Positions 36,233-43,014 of a DNA stretch of 43,259 nt are shown here, in pieces. Every line of letters starts with the position of its first letter. Positions within the stretch are counted from its first letter, which is position 1. Under the pieces are notes generated by a model. It searched no databases, was not told the DNA's origin, and saw only the letters and a program-made list of their open reading frames with translations. The stretch lies in IMG/VR virus record IMGVR_UViG_3300042934_000257, positions 1 to 43,259 of that record, one strand, 5' to 3'. The DNA comes from a virus. The position numbers and the translations under genes were made by a program.

Positions 36233-36469
36233 TCACACCGCCTGTTCCGTCAGGATGTGCAGCCACAACCACAGCCCACCGCCGAGTGCGAACACAGACC
36301 ATGCGATCTTCCCCGCCGTGGTCTTGATGTGAAACCACGAAACCAGGTGGTCGGAGAGCGTGTCACGGTCGCTGTCATCGCCTGCCCGGTTCTTGCGGAT
36401 GATCGCGGGAATCTCAACGACCGCGAACACGAGAATCCAGACGATCCACGCCCACGTCCAACCGTTCAT
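36233..36469 (-). CDS. Membrane protein with two TM segments (78 aa)
   Basis: Spans are at about 5-24 (TWAWIVWILVFAVVEIPAII) and 54-72 (KIAWSVFALGGGLWLWLHIL), with a charged loop between. ATG 36469 overlaps the upstream stop (ATGA). Function unknown; it is away from the lysis genes. Confidence 0.6.
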   Translation of the reverse strand: MNGWTWAWIVWILVFAVVEIPAIIRKNRAGDDSDRDTLSDHLVSWFHIKTTAGKIAWSVFALGGGLWLWLHILTEQAV

Positions 36470-36618
36470 TCAGTGTCCTCACCCGCGTGACAGTCATCAG
36501 TGGTCGGAAGCATCAGCTCCGTGTCAAGAGGCAACTCCGTGGGCGCATACATGATCTCGGCTCTCTGCTCGAACAGGAAACGAATGTAACGACGGGTGAC
36601 GCTGATACCGGAGAACAT
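36466..36618 (-). CDS. Small hypothetical protein (50 aa)
   Basis: ATG 36618 follows GGAGGG. The product MFSGISVTRRYIRFLFEQRA has a basic helix then an acidic tail (DDCHAGEDTE). It diverges from the plus gene pair at 36693 and may share its control region. Function unknown. Confidence 0.55.
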   Translation of the reverse strand: MFSGISVTRRYIRFLFEQRAEIMYAPTELPLDTELMLPTTDDCHAGEDTE

Positions 36619-36657
36619 TGGCCCTCCAGAATCTTTGGAGAAACTTCGTCAGGGGTA

Positions 36658-36692
36658 TTGACAGGTGTATACACACCCCGTAGATTTGACAC
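36658..36692 (+). promoter_or_regulatory. Strong plus promoter with palindromic operator, leaderless transcript
   Basis: TTGACA (36658-36663), a 17-base spacer and TAGATT (36681-36686) form a near-consensus promoter. Six bases separate the -10 from ATG 36693, so transcription should start at or next to the A of ATG. The spacer holds the palindrome GTGTATACAC, a likely operator for the ribbon-helix-helix protein encoded two genes on. Confidence 0.75.
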
Positions 36693-36956
36693 ATGAACAC
36701 CAACCAGAGCACCGCCGCCCAGATCAACGCCGAAGCCGCCCGCTTCCAGACCGAGGTCGGCCAGGCGTACACCGTGGCACCGAACAGCTACGGCGTCCGC
36801 ATCGAATGCAACGCCTGCCGCGAGTCGGCGACGCACGACCGGGCTTACCGGTTCCCCAACCTCCACCGCTGCCCCAAGGTTGCTCGCGTGGCCGACTTCG
36901 AAGAGCGCACTGTCAACGCCGACGGCACCGTAAACCGCGTGCTGTACTTCGTCTGA
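36693..36956 (+). CDS. Plus-strand hypothetical protein (87 aa)
   Basis: MNTNQSTAAQINAEAARFQT, then RIECNACRESATHDRAYRFPNLHRC, contains C, C, H and C residues that may bind zinc. It has a consensus promoter and no SD, consistent with leaderless translation. It is followed after four bases by the ribbon-helix-helix gene. Function unknown. Confidence 0.65.
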   Translation: MNTNQSTAAQINAEAARFQTEVGQAYTVAPNSYGVRIECNACRESATHDRAYRFPNLHRCPKVARVADFEERTVNADGTVNRVLYFV

Positions 36957-36960
36957 TCCG

Positions 36961-37125
36961 ATGCCGAACCAGCCGAAGACCCCCATCCGCACAGTCCGGG
37001 TGGGGGATTCGCTTTGGGCCGCAGCCCGCGAAGCCGCAGCGGACAATGGCGAGACCGTCTCGGACGTAGTCAGGCGCGCCCTTGAAGAGTACGTGGCTCA
37101 GACGGCCCACGACTCATCAATGTGA
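36961..37125 (+). CDS. Ribbon-helix-helix regulator (54 aa)
   Basis: IRTVRVGDSLWAAAREAAADNGETVSDVVRRALEEYV is a typical Arc/MetJ ribbon-helix-helix: one beta strand, then two helices with G-E-T-V-S-D at the turn. It probably dimerises and binds the GTGTATACAC palindrome in its own promoter. Its last 28 bp overlap a convergent minus gene. Confidence 0.75.
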   Translation: MPNQPKTPIRTVRVGDSLWAAAREAAADNGETVSDVVRRALEEYVAQTAHDSSM

Positions 37126-37298
37126 TAGACGGCCTTCTCGAGCATCCCCTGAGGTGCCGCGTCAAAATGGTGGCAGCAGTAGTCGAGCGCACCAACCGAG
37201 AAGATCACCCGGTGATACGCGGCTGCACCACAACGGCCAACATCGCAACGGTCGGCGGCCTTCAAGATCCGACGTGGGACCTCAGCCGGCGCGACCAT
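37098..37298 (-). CDS. Small zinc-binding actinophage protein, DUF7455-like (66 aa)
   Basis: ADRCDVGRCGAAAYHRVIFSVGALDYCCHHFDAA has the C-x4-C ... C-x-H-H pattern remembered from small actinobacterial proteins with a CGAxA-x-RV core. ATG 37298 follows AAGG and overlaps the upstream gene by 17 bp. The 3' end overlaps the plus regulator gene. Family name is from memory and moderate confidence; function unknown. Confidence 0.55.
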   Translation of the reverse strand: MVAPAEVPRRILKAADRCDVGRCGAAAYHRVIFSVGALDYCCHHFDAAPQGMLEKAVYHIDESWAV

Positions 37299-37500
37299 CA
37301 GCCTTCGACCATTCAGCCAACGCCGCCTCCGGAGTCGACGGGACCTCCCGAACTGACAGGCCCCTGCCTCTTGATGGCGCAAACGCCAGAGCAGGAACCG
37401 CCAGCACGACACCCACGAGACCCCCGGCACCGAGCAACCAGACCATGACCACACTCGCCGCAGCGAGCACACTCACCCGAATCAACGTTCGCGTTGTCAT
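37282..37500 (-). CDS. Small membrane protein (72 aa)
   Basis: MTTRTLIRVSVLAAASVVMV, then WLLGAGGLVGVVLAVPALAF, gives two spans or a signal-anchor hairpin, followed by a charged tail. It follows the metallophosphoesterase by 15 bases. Function unknown. Confidence 0.55.
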   Translation of the reverse strand: MTTRTLIRVSVLAAASVVMVWLLGAGGLVGVVLAVPALAFAPSRGRGLSVREVPSTPEAALAEWSKADGRAG

Positions 37501-37515
37501 GAGTCATCGCACCCC

Positions 37516-38847
37516 CTACAGGATCTCCTCGAAGCGGGTCCGCTTACCCTCGAACACAAACGCATTCATGCCCGAAGACGACCGCTCACCCTTCAAATTC
37601 GAGAACCACGACGAACCAGGATCAGACGCCGGCCCAACAATCACCCACCGCTTATCACCCGACTGATACTTGCGGTACGAATGCCAATGCCCAACAAGCA
37701 GGTAGTCGGCATCCCACGTCGGCATGCGCCCGTGATCCTGCTTCGACCACCAGTCGCCCATCCGGTCAGCGCCCGAAGACTGGTGACCATGCACCAGACC
37801 AACCGATACCGTCTCGAGCTTGACTGTCATCGACTCCATCAGCGCGGCCGGGAACTCAAACCGCACATTCGGGAGCACATCAAGGATGCGTTGCGTGTCC
37901 TCGAGCTGACGGCCCACAGCGATACCGAAGTCAGCGTGCGGGTTGCCCGCGTCCGCTTTCAACCCGGTACGCCAACGCCCATGATTCGACGTCACACGCG
38001 CGTCAACAACCTCACCCACAAGGGGTGCGATCATCTTGAGCGACTGCAAATCCATCTTGAACGACTGCACCAACATGTGCGGCACATCGAGGTCGTTCGT
38101 GTCGCGCTGCGAGTTCGTCGAACAGGTGTTCTCGATACCGTCACCCGTGCGTGCCAACAACACCTGACGGGGGCGGTACTCGCGAATGTAGTCAGCGAAC
38201 TTCGCGTACGAGTTCAACACCCGCTCTTCGGTCTGAGGCGTGCCACCATCGAAGTCTGTCTTGCCCCACTGCTCATCAGTAGGTTGCAGAACAGCCGAGT
38301 CCACCAGGAACTCGCGCTTCGCGGGCACATACGTGAAGCCCTCAACGAACTTCGACGCCGCATCCCAATCAATCGCAGCAACAGCATCCGACGCGGCAAG
38401 AGGGCGAACATTGTTCAGCTTGTTCCAAAACCCACCAAGCGGATTCGACGTCCAACCCCACGTAAACGAAACCTCATCCGGGTTCTGACCACGCGAACGA
38501 ATAAACGCGCAATAGTCCTCGAAACCCCACGGCTCATCCGAATACCGGATATACGACGCCGAACCATCAGCGTTATGCAGCTCCGACTCGCCGGCCGAAA
38601 TGACAGAGTCAGACGCCTGCCGCGGCAACTCCACACCAGACGCCGCACGACGACGCCACTTGTTCACCGCAGACTTAGCAATCCCCCACTTACGGGAAAT
38701 CTCACCACCAGTGATCAGAAGATTCTCAAGATCGGCCACAAACGCCGGATCGTCGAACAAGGGGGAACGGTTGTTACTCACGACGGCACCCCTAACAGGC
38801 TCCGGAAGTTCGCGGCACTTTGAAGTTGTAAGGGCCGGCCTCACCAT
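37516..38847 (-). CDS. Calcineurin-like metallophosphoesterase with N-terminal HTH (443 aa)
   Basis: The N-terminal FVADLENLLITGGEISRKWGIAKSAVNKWRRRA is HTH-like. The rest shows phosphoesterase blocks: ARTGDGIEN (GD motif), VTSNHGR (GNH motif), GLVHGHQS and LLVGHWHS (GH-x-H). Such enzymes act on DNA ends (Mre11/SbcD type) or nucleotides; no ATPase partner is nearby. ATG 38847 overlaps the upstream stop (TAATG); GTG 38781 is an alternative start. Confidence 0.7.
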   Translation of the reverse strand: MVRPALTTSKCRELPEPVRGAVVSNNRSPLFDDPAFVADLENLLITGGEISRKWGIAKSAVNKWRRRAASGVELPRQASDSVISAGESELHNADGSASYIRYSDEPWGFEDYCAFIRSRGQNPDEVSFTWGWTSNPLGGFWNKLNNVRPLAASDAVAAIDWDAASKFVEGFTYVPAKREFLVDSAVLQPTDEQWGKTDFDGGTPQTEERVLNSYAKFADYIREYRPRQVLLARTGDGIENTCSTNSQRDTNDLDVPHMLVQSFKMDLQSLKMIAPLVGEVVDARVTSNHGRWRTGLKADAGNPHADFGIAVGRQLEDTQRILDVLPNVRFEFPAALMESMTVKLETVSVGLVHGHQSSGADRMGDWWSKQDHGRMPTWDADYLLVGHWHSYRKYQSGDKRWVIVGPASDPGSSWFSNLKGERSSSGMNAFVFEGKRTRFEEIL

Positions 38848-38972
38848 TACGTGGCTCCGGTGTGTGAAGTTGTGACGCCTAGGCGGGCATCGTTCGTTGT
38901 CGTGTCTCTTACAGCCGTCCGTTTCGTGACGGTGCCTAGGTCTTCTGCGAGGGTTGCAACTTCATCACGCAC
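38847..38972 (-). CDS. Possible small protein before the phosphoesterase (41 aa)
   Basis: The frame VRDEVATLAEDLGTVTKRTA ends in a TAA that overlaps the phosphoesterase ATG (TAATG), as real neighbours do in this genome. The GTG 38972 start has only a weak SD and the frame stays open into the tRNA, so the start is uncertain. Confidence 0.4.
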   Translation of the reverse strand: MRDEVATLAEDLGTVTKRTAVRDTTTNDARLGVTTSHTGAT

Positions 38973-39006
38973 CGCTTCTAGCGGTAACGCCGATGACCTC
39001 GCATTG

Positions 39007-39090
39007 TGCCCATCCCCCGACTTGAACGGGGACACCCTCACGGGTACTCGATTTTGAGTCGAGCGCGTCTGCCAATTCCGCCAGACGGGC
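39007..39090 (-). tRNA. tRNA-Leu(CAA)
   Basis: On the minus strand the acceptor GCCCGTC pairs with GATGGGC (one G-U), discriminator A. The anticodon arm CTCGA-CTCAAAA-TCGAG gives anticodon CAA (codon UUG). A long variable arm and T-arm CCCCG-TTCAAGT-CGGGG follow. CCA is not encoded. UUG is a rare codon in GC-rich hosts, so the phage may supplement it. Confidence 0.9.
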
Positions 39091-39565
39091 GAACTCGGAA
39101 CAGCCGGGCTGCCATTCCGAGAGTGGAGGCCAGCGGTAACGATCCGCTATCCCGGTTCAGAGGGCACGAGATTCCATTCCCGCATCTTGACCGGCTCGAC
39201 CAAATCGGCCCCCGAACGGCTGTTGGCGGTCCGCCGTGGACACAAGAGGGGTGGTTGCCCTCGCCGTCACCCACCACCCTCATGGGATGGCAGGGAGCAC
39301 AAAAGACGGTCGACTCGCGGAGATCACATCCGCTAAGCGCCGACCGTCGACCCACCGTGGCCACAGTGGTGATCTGGTCTAAGTAGTTCCCTAGGTCACA
39401 GCCACACGTTCAGAAAGGGCTCAGCCACCATATGCCGGCCATGAGTTGAGCGATTGTGCGTGCCTTGGGAAGACGAAAGCAGCCCTTGACTCGACCGTTT
39501 TCGGGCGCGAGAGGACTGCTTGCTAAAATTGTAGCGGGTTTTGTGTTACACCGCAACATGTGCTA
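39091..39565 (-). other. Structured non-coding stretch at the end of the early operon
   Basis: No credible gene in 475 bases. Minus-strand structures: GACGGTCG with CGACCGTC (39305-39348) enclosing GCGGA/TCCGC, followed by TTTTGTG, a probable terminator; and AAGCAG ... CTGCTT (39477-39521) with an inner stem capped by AAAA. AGCGG-N7-CCGCT near 39130-39150 mimics an anticodon arm but lacks the other tRNA arms. Confidence 0.5.
39301..39348 (-). terminator. Probable early-operon terminator
   Basis: On the minus strand an 8-bp outer stem (GACGGTCG/CGACCGTC) with an inner 5-bp hairpin is followed by TTTTGTG. It lies 218 bases past the last early gene and before the tRNA. Confidence 0.5.
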
Positions 39566-39796
39566 TTAAGCGGGCACCACTCCTGTTGCCACGAGGACGA
39601 ACGCGATTCCCTCGGCCACTGCGATGAACCCCACGAACGCGAAGCGGCCTTTCCATGTCGTCGCTACCCACTCGACCGTCTCGAACAGCATCGCCTTTAG
39701 CTTCCGCTCGGCAATCAGCCCTCGCGCCTGCACGCGAGCTGCGGCAACCCGCTTCGGGTCGCCGTAGAGGAAGTCGTGAAACGTGCGCTCAGCCAC
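39566..39796 (-). CDS. Small membrane-anchored protein, last gene of the early operon (76 aa)
   Basis: The start chosen is GTG 39796, overlapping the upstream stop by eight bases (GTGGCTGA) with GGGGCG before it; ATG 39838 is possible. The basic helical part (RVAAARVQARGLIAERKLKAM) leads to one C-terminal TM span (FAFVGFIAVAEGIAFVLVATG). Function unknown. Confidence 0.55.
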   Translation of the reverse strand: MAERTFHDFLYGDPKRVAAARVQARGLIAERKLKAMLFETVEWVATTWKGRFAFVGFIAVAEGIAFVLVATGVVPA

Positions 39797-40037
39797 GTTC
39801 GCCCCACTCTCGGTACGGATTGGGGATACATGGCTCATCGAATGTCGCGTGATTCTCCATTACGTCGCGTTCGCCTTCGTCGAAACCTTCATCCCATGCT
39901 TCGGCTCTGACGCCACGTTCGTAGGTGGCGAGCCAGGTGAGGAATTCCTGGCGTGCGCCGGGCCTCTCGTTATCCGGGTAGCGCTCGTCGAATGCCCATG
40001 CCTCTGCGACATCTTCGGCAGTCCACGGCTCGCTCAT
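39789..40037 (-). CDS. Acidic hypothetical protein (82 aa)
   Basis: MSEPWTAEDVAEAWAFDERY, then EEGERDVMENHATFDEPCIP-like acidic stretches (EGFDEGERDVMENHATF). It is present intact here and as a cut copy at 1-71. ATG 40037 overlaps the 202-residue gene's stop (ATGA). Function unknown. Confidence 0.65.
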   Translation of the reverse strand: MSEPWTAEDVAEAWAFDERYPDNERPGARQEFLTWLATYERGVRAEAWDEGFDEGERDVMENHATFDEPCIPNPYREWGERG

Positions 40038-40642
40038 GCTTCCCTCTCCGTCATTTCTTCGACCAACTCTTCCACAGCGTCCGCCCCAACCCATTCGGCG
40101 TCGCACGATTCGACACGACACACAGCCCTAACACTCCTGTACGGGTCTGCGTGGTCGTACAACACTGCGACAGGGGATGCGCGTTGGGTGTCGTCAGTTC
40201 CGGACCAGTTGACTGCTTTGCACACAGGGCATGCGCCGGCCAACGGGACAGTCTTCGGCGGGTCCAACAGGTCCGTGATCGTCGCCGCCCAACCCCGCAA
40301 CGCTCTGGTGTAGTAGTCGGCTTCGATGTTGCGGCCAATGAACCCCGCATACCAACGCCGCAAACTCACAACCGAATCACTGCGGTCATGTTTCGCGTCA
40401 ACCAGGCGGCACCAATCACCAATCTGCGACTTGATAATCAACAACTGCTGCAACGCCGCATCATTGATCACAGAACCCGTAGCAGACCCACCACCACCAC
40501 CGTTGCCGATAGCGCTAGTGACAGCATCCTCGAGCTGACGCAACAGGGGGTCATGGTTGACGACTGTCACGACGTCGCCTTGGATGACTTTCGATCGTGT
40601 CGGTTTCGTCAGAGCATCAACAGCGTCCAACAGGTCAGTCAT
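40034..40642 (-). CDS. Conserved actinophage-type protein (202 aa, allele B copy)
   Basis: Nearly identical to the product of 68-676, with the same poly-Gly linker and cysteine pairs; a few conservative changes (for example R to K near residue 90). ATG 40642 overlaps the previous stop (ATGA), which confirms the GTG chosen for the allele A copy. Confidence 0.8.
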   Translation of the reverse strand: MTDLLDAVDALTKPTRSKVIQGDVVTVVNHDPLLRQLEDAVTSAIGNGGGGGSATGSVINDAALQQLLIIKSQIGDWCRLVDAKHDRSDSVVSLRRWYAGFIGRNIEADYYTRALRGWAATITDLLDPPKTVPLAGACPVCKAVNWSGTDDTQRASPVAVLYDHADPYRSVRAVCRVESCDAEWVGADAVEELVEEMTEREA

Positions 40643-40872
40643 TCGGCTTCCTCCATGCGCTTGCGGAGTTCTTCGATGTCGAGTTCGTCACCGTCGCTCA
40701 CGCCGATACGTGCGGCGTCGGCCGGGCTGAGGAACAGTCGGCGTCGCTCACCGCGCATCATCGTCATGTACGCCTCACCCGTTTCGGCGAGACCCGTAAC
40801 GCAGATGAGCGGCGGCTTCTCCATCTCTGCGAGACCCTCGATCGCGCGCCTGACCTCTTCGAGCATGCTCAT
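40639..40872 (-). CDS. Small hypothetical protein, allele B specific (77 aa)
   Basis: MSMLEEVRRAIEGLAEMEKP, then RGERRRLFLSPADAARIGVSDGDELDIEELRKRM. The second half resembles an AbrB/MazE-like or GyrI-type surface (SPADAARIGVSDGDEL), only a hint. It replaces the unrelated 54-residue gene of allele A. ATGA overlaps on both sides. Confidence 0.6.
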   Translation of the reverse strand: MSMLEEVRRAIEGLAEMEKPPLICVTGLAETGEAYMTMMRGERRRLFLSPADAARIGVSDGDELDIEELRKRMEEAE

Positions 40873-41000
40873 TCGGCTTCCTTCACTTCCCACGGCTCCC
40901 CCAAAACACGGACAATCGACTCACACCACGAACGACCACCAGGAGCCGTAAACACACGACCCGTGTCAGGACGCCACACCACCCACAGTTGTTCGGTCAT
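40869..41000 (-). CDS. Small hypothetical protein (43 aa, allele B copy)
   Basis: Near-identical to 834-965, including the leader hairpin. ATG 41000 is the start; the open frame further upstream runs through the hairpin. Function unknown. Confidence 0.65.
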   Translation of the reverse strand: MTEQLWVVWRPDTGRVFTAPGGRSWCESIVRVLGEPWEVKEAE

Positions 41001-41020
41001 CAGCTCCCACAGACGCAGTA

Positions 41021-41048
41021 GGGCCGTACCCCCGAAGGAGTACGGCCC
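41021..41048 (-). promoter_or_regulatory. Leader RNA hairpin with UUCG loop (allele B)
   Basis: Same 12-bp stem and loop as 986-1013. Here the single G-U wobble lies near the loop instead of mid-stem, so all pairs hold on the minus strand in both alleles. Confidence 0.75.
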
Positions 41049-41062
41049 GGTAACGGATACGG

Positions 41063-41377
41063 TCAGAAAGGCGTGGACGAATCCCACTGAGGCTCAGCCT
41101 GCGCAGACACCACAGCCGCAGCAGTCTCGAGCACCTTCGCCTGGTTCAACGTGTGATCCACAAACCGCGCATCACGCTCGCTGACCCGCGTGCCAAGGAA
41201 CCCGGAAATCTTCACCCGATCCCCCTCGTTCACCGTCCGGTCTGCGTCCTTCGGCGGGAACACCGACCAATACGTCACACGCTCCTTGTCCCCAAACGAA
41301 TTGACCTCCTTGAGACCGAACCCGTTGCCGCGCGAATTGATCCGCGAAACCGTACCCTCAACAACTACCTGTGCCAC
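41063..41377 (-). CDS. SSB-like OB-fold protein (104 aa, allele B copy)
   Basis: Shares VEGTVSRINSRGNG, TYWSVFPPKDADRTVNEGDR and SGFLGTRVSERDARFVDHTL with 1274-1594, then diverges. ATG 41377 overlaps the upstream stop (TGATG). Probable single-strand binding in replication; fold inferred. Confidence 0.55.
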   Translation of the reverse strand: MAQVVVEGTVSRINSRGNGFGLKEVNSFGDKERVTYWSVFPPKDADRTVNEGDRVKISGFLGTRVSERDARFVDHTLNQAKVLETAAAVVSAQAEPQWDSSTPF

Positions 41378-41583
41378 TAGCTGGCCTTCCTTTCCATTCG
41401 ACTATCGATGAACGCGCGAAGCTGTTCCGTCTCCGCGTCATAACGTCTAAGCCACGACTGCGCGGGCGTCTCCAAGTGCCGGTTGCGTGACAACCAACGG
41501 TTCGACGTGCCCATCCGAAACCGCCACTGCACACGGTCGATGAACGCGGTGAAGTCATCCTCAGGATCTGACTTGTCGCTCAT
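41377..41583 (-). CDS. Small hypothetical protein, allele B (68 aa)
   Basis: MSDKSDPEDDFTAFIDRVQW, then FRMGTSNRWLSRNRHLETPA: acidic start, basic helical remainder. AAGGGA precedes ATG 41583. It occupies the position of the unrelated 64-residue gene of allele A. Function unknown. Confidence 0.6.
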   Translation of the reverse strand: MSDKSDPEDDFTAFIDRVQWRFRMGTSNRWLSRNRHLETPAQSWLRRYDAETEQLRAFIDSRMERKAS

Positions 41584-41741
41584 GTCGGTTCCCTTTCTGA
41601 ACACTCAGCACACCAACGACATTCGGGATCTCGCGAGAAGTTCGCATGCTGTGTGGTCTGCCCCGGCGAATGCCAGCCGCACGACGCACACCACGAACCG
41701 CCGTAATAAACGTGCTCCGTCTCACCACATTCAGGACACAT
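41580..41741 (-). CDS. Cysteine-rich zinc protein, allele B only (53 aa)
   Basis: CPEC, CASC and CRWCAEC make a double zinc-ribbon arrangement in 53 residues. ATG 41741 overlaps the initiator stop (TGATG). Likely nucleic-acid binding; function unknown. Confidence 0.65.
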   Translation of the reverse strand: MCPECGETEHVYYGGSWCASCGWHSPGQTTQHANFSRDPECRWCAECSEREPT

Positions 41742-42538
41742 CAGTACGGCCTCTCTTCGCACCTGAGACACGGCAACGGATAACCCAAATGGTCGGCACA
41801 CATCGCACCCTCAGCACCCAACGCAGGCGCAGGAGGCGGACCAGACCTGGACGTCGAGTAGTCGTCCTCCCACTTGCGGTCGTTCAACCACCCAGCCGGC
41901 AACTTCACGAACTGCTTCTCCTTGCCGAGACACATGAGCGTGTACGCCTGAGTGGCCTTCGCCAACGTGTCCGGGTCGACGAGCTTCCGCGCCTTCTCCC
42001 AAGCCCTCAGCGCAGCACCCTTCGATTCCTTCCGCGGGTACAGCAACCACCACTCTTCGAAAGCCTTCGGGTAGCCCGATTGGACTACTCTCTTCTCTTT
42101 AACTGGTCGGGTCGGGTCGGGTCGGGTCGGGGTGTTGTCCACCACCGTCGCACTCCGGTCAGGTCCCATTGGGACAGGCTCGGGACTTTCCCCCTTAGTT
42201 CCGCCCTTCCTCGCCCGGTACGCCTCCTTCCGCCTGCGTTCACTCTCACGAGTCGCAACCACATCACGCTTCATCGGCTGGTACTCTTCCCAGTCGTTGA
42301 ACCGGTAATCGTCGCCGTCCCGCACCCACAGCCCGGAGTCCGCGAGCATGTCCCCGTGGGACAGATTCGCGCCCAACTCCTCGAGCATGTACGCCGGCAC
42401 TCTGCCGTCAGTGAGGTGCCTTGCACACCACGCGCCAGAGCTGACCCACAGCCCCAGACACTCCAAGCGCTGTGCGCGCGGGATAGACAGCACTTTGGGG
42501 TTCGTCATGAACCCGTCATCGACCTTGAACCAGGTCAC
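41741..42538 (-). CDS. Replication initiator / replisome organizer, alternative N-terminus (allele B, 265 aa)
   Basis: Residues 1-95 (TWFKVDDGFMTNPKVLSIPRAQRL ... YRFNDWEEYQPMKRDV) match phage replisome-organizer N-termini. A basic, proline-rich linker (TPTRPDPTRP) is followed by the same second domain as in allele A (FEEWWLLYPRKESKGAALRAW ... KQFVKLPAGWLNDRKW) and a cysteine tail. GTG 42538 has GGAGG upstream. It should bind origin repeats and recruit helicase. Confidence 0.75.
   Translation of the reverse strand: MTWFKVDDGFMTNPKVLSIPRAQRLECLGLWVSSGAWCARHLTDGRVPAYMLEELGANLSHGDMLADSGLWVRDGDDYRFNDWEEYQPMKRDVVATRESERRRKEAYRARKGGTKGESPEPVPMGPDRSATVVDNTPTRPDPTRPVKEKRVVQSGYPKAFEEWWLLYPRKESKGAALRAWEKARKLVDPDTLAKATQAYTLMCLGKEKQFVKLPAGWLNDRKWEDDYSTSRSGPPPAPALGAEGAMCADHLGYPLPCLRCEERPY
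42105..42132 (+). repeat. Putative origin B: five GGTCG tandem repeats
   Basis: GGTCG is repeated five times without spacer, followed by GGGG, giving five G-runs on the plus strand and thus a quadruplex motif. It lies in the linker-coding part of the initiator gene, the same relative place as the allele A iterons, next to a pyrimidine-rich TCTCTTCTCTTTAA segment. Origin role is inferred. Confidence 0.5.
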
Positions 42539-42542
42539 CCGC

Positions 42543-42659
42543 TCACCTCCATAGTTGTTCGTACTCGGCTGCTTCGACCGTGCAGGCGGCGCAGAAGACT
42601 TGATCGTCTGGTGTTGCCCGTTGCGTGCAGCAAGGGCACAGGTCAGAACGGGTGGTCAT
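42543..42659 (-). CDS. Zinc-ribbon microprotein (38 aa, allele B)
   Basis: MTTRSDLCPCCTQRATPDDQ, then VFCAACTVEAAEYEQLWR: homologue of 3315-3434. It overlaps the HNH stop by 17 bp and ends four bases before the initiator GTG, with GGAGG inside its last codons serving that start. Confidence 0.65.
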   Translation of the reverse strand: MTTRSDLCPCCTQRATPDDQVFCAACTVEAAEYEQLWR

Positions 42660-43014
42660 TGTTCGTCCAGCCCCCTAGGTCATCAAGGATCACCAGCCCG
42701 TGTATTGAGTGGTGTATGGGTACTTCGACGGGTTTGCGTTGCCCGTTCGCGGACACCAGGAACCCGGAAGCTCGAGCGAAGGCGCGGTGTGATTCGCAGT
42801 AGCCGTGACAGCCGGTCGTTCCCGACCCGCATAGCAGGATCAGGTTTCCGGGCTTATCCACCCACGGAAGCTTCGAACCCCCCATGCTCCGGGGTCGGCG
42901 GTGATGCACAGACCACGACAAGCCACGCGCACCCACAAGAGCGGCACCGCAACGGACACAACAACCCCGGTCACGCGACCACACCAGGTCGAACGTTGCT
43001 GGCGTGACTGTCAC
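42643..43014 (-). CDS. HNH endonuclease (123 aa, allele B)
   Basis: The frame TFDLVWSRDRGCCVRCGAAL, then SWSVHHRRPRSMGGSKLPWVDKPGNLILLCGSGTTGCHGYCESH, gives a complete HNH core with C-x2-C. The first 20 or so residues match the truncated copy at 4361-4444. GTG 43014 overlaps the upstream stop (GTGA). Confidence 0.8.
   Translation of the reverse strand: MTVTPATFDLVWSRDRGCCVRCGAALVGARGLSWSVHHRRPRSMGGSKLPWVDKPGNLILLCGSGTTGCHGYCESHRAFARASGFLVSANGQRKPVEVPIHHSIHGLVILDDLGGWTNNDHPF

Noticed and set aside
39115-39190. Possible second tRNA with an anticodon-like arm AGCGG-N7-CCGCT
   Set aside because: No matching acceptor, D or T arm at the right distances on either strand; loop position 33 or 37 is atypical.
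39038-39364. Minus open frame of 108 codons across the tRNA region
   Set aside because: Its end is a translation of the tRNA-Leu gene (SGGIGRRARLKI type), and it crosses the putative terminator. No SD.
42105-42132. GGTCG repeat as an assembly error
   Set aside because: The reading frame of the initiator stays open through all five units and encodes a plausible Pro/Arg linker, so the repeat is accepted as real, though unit number may vary.
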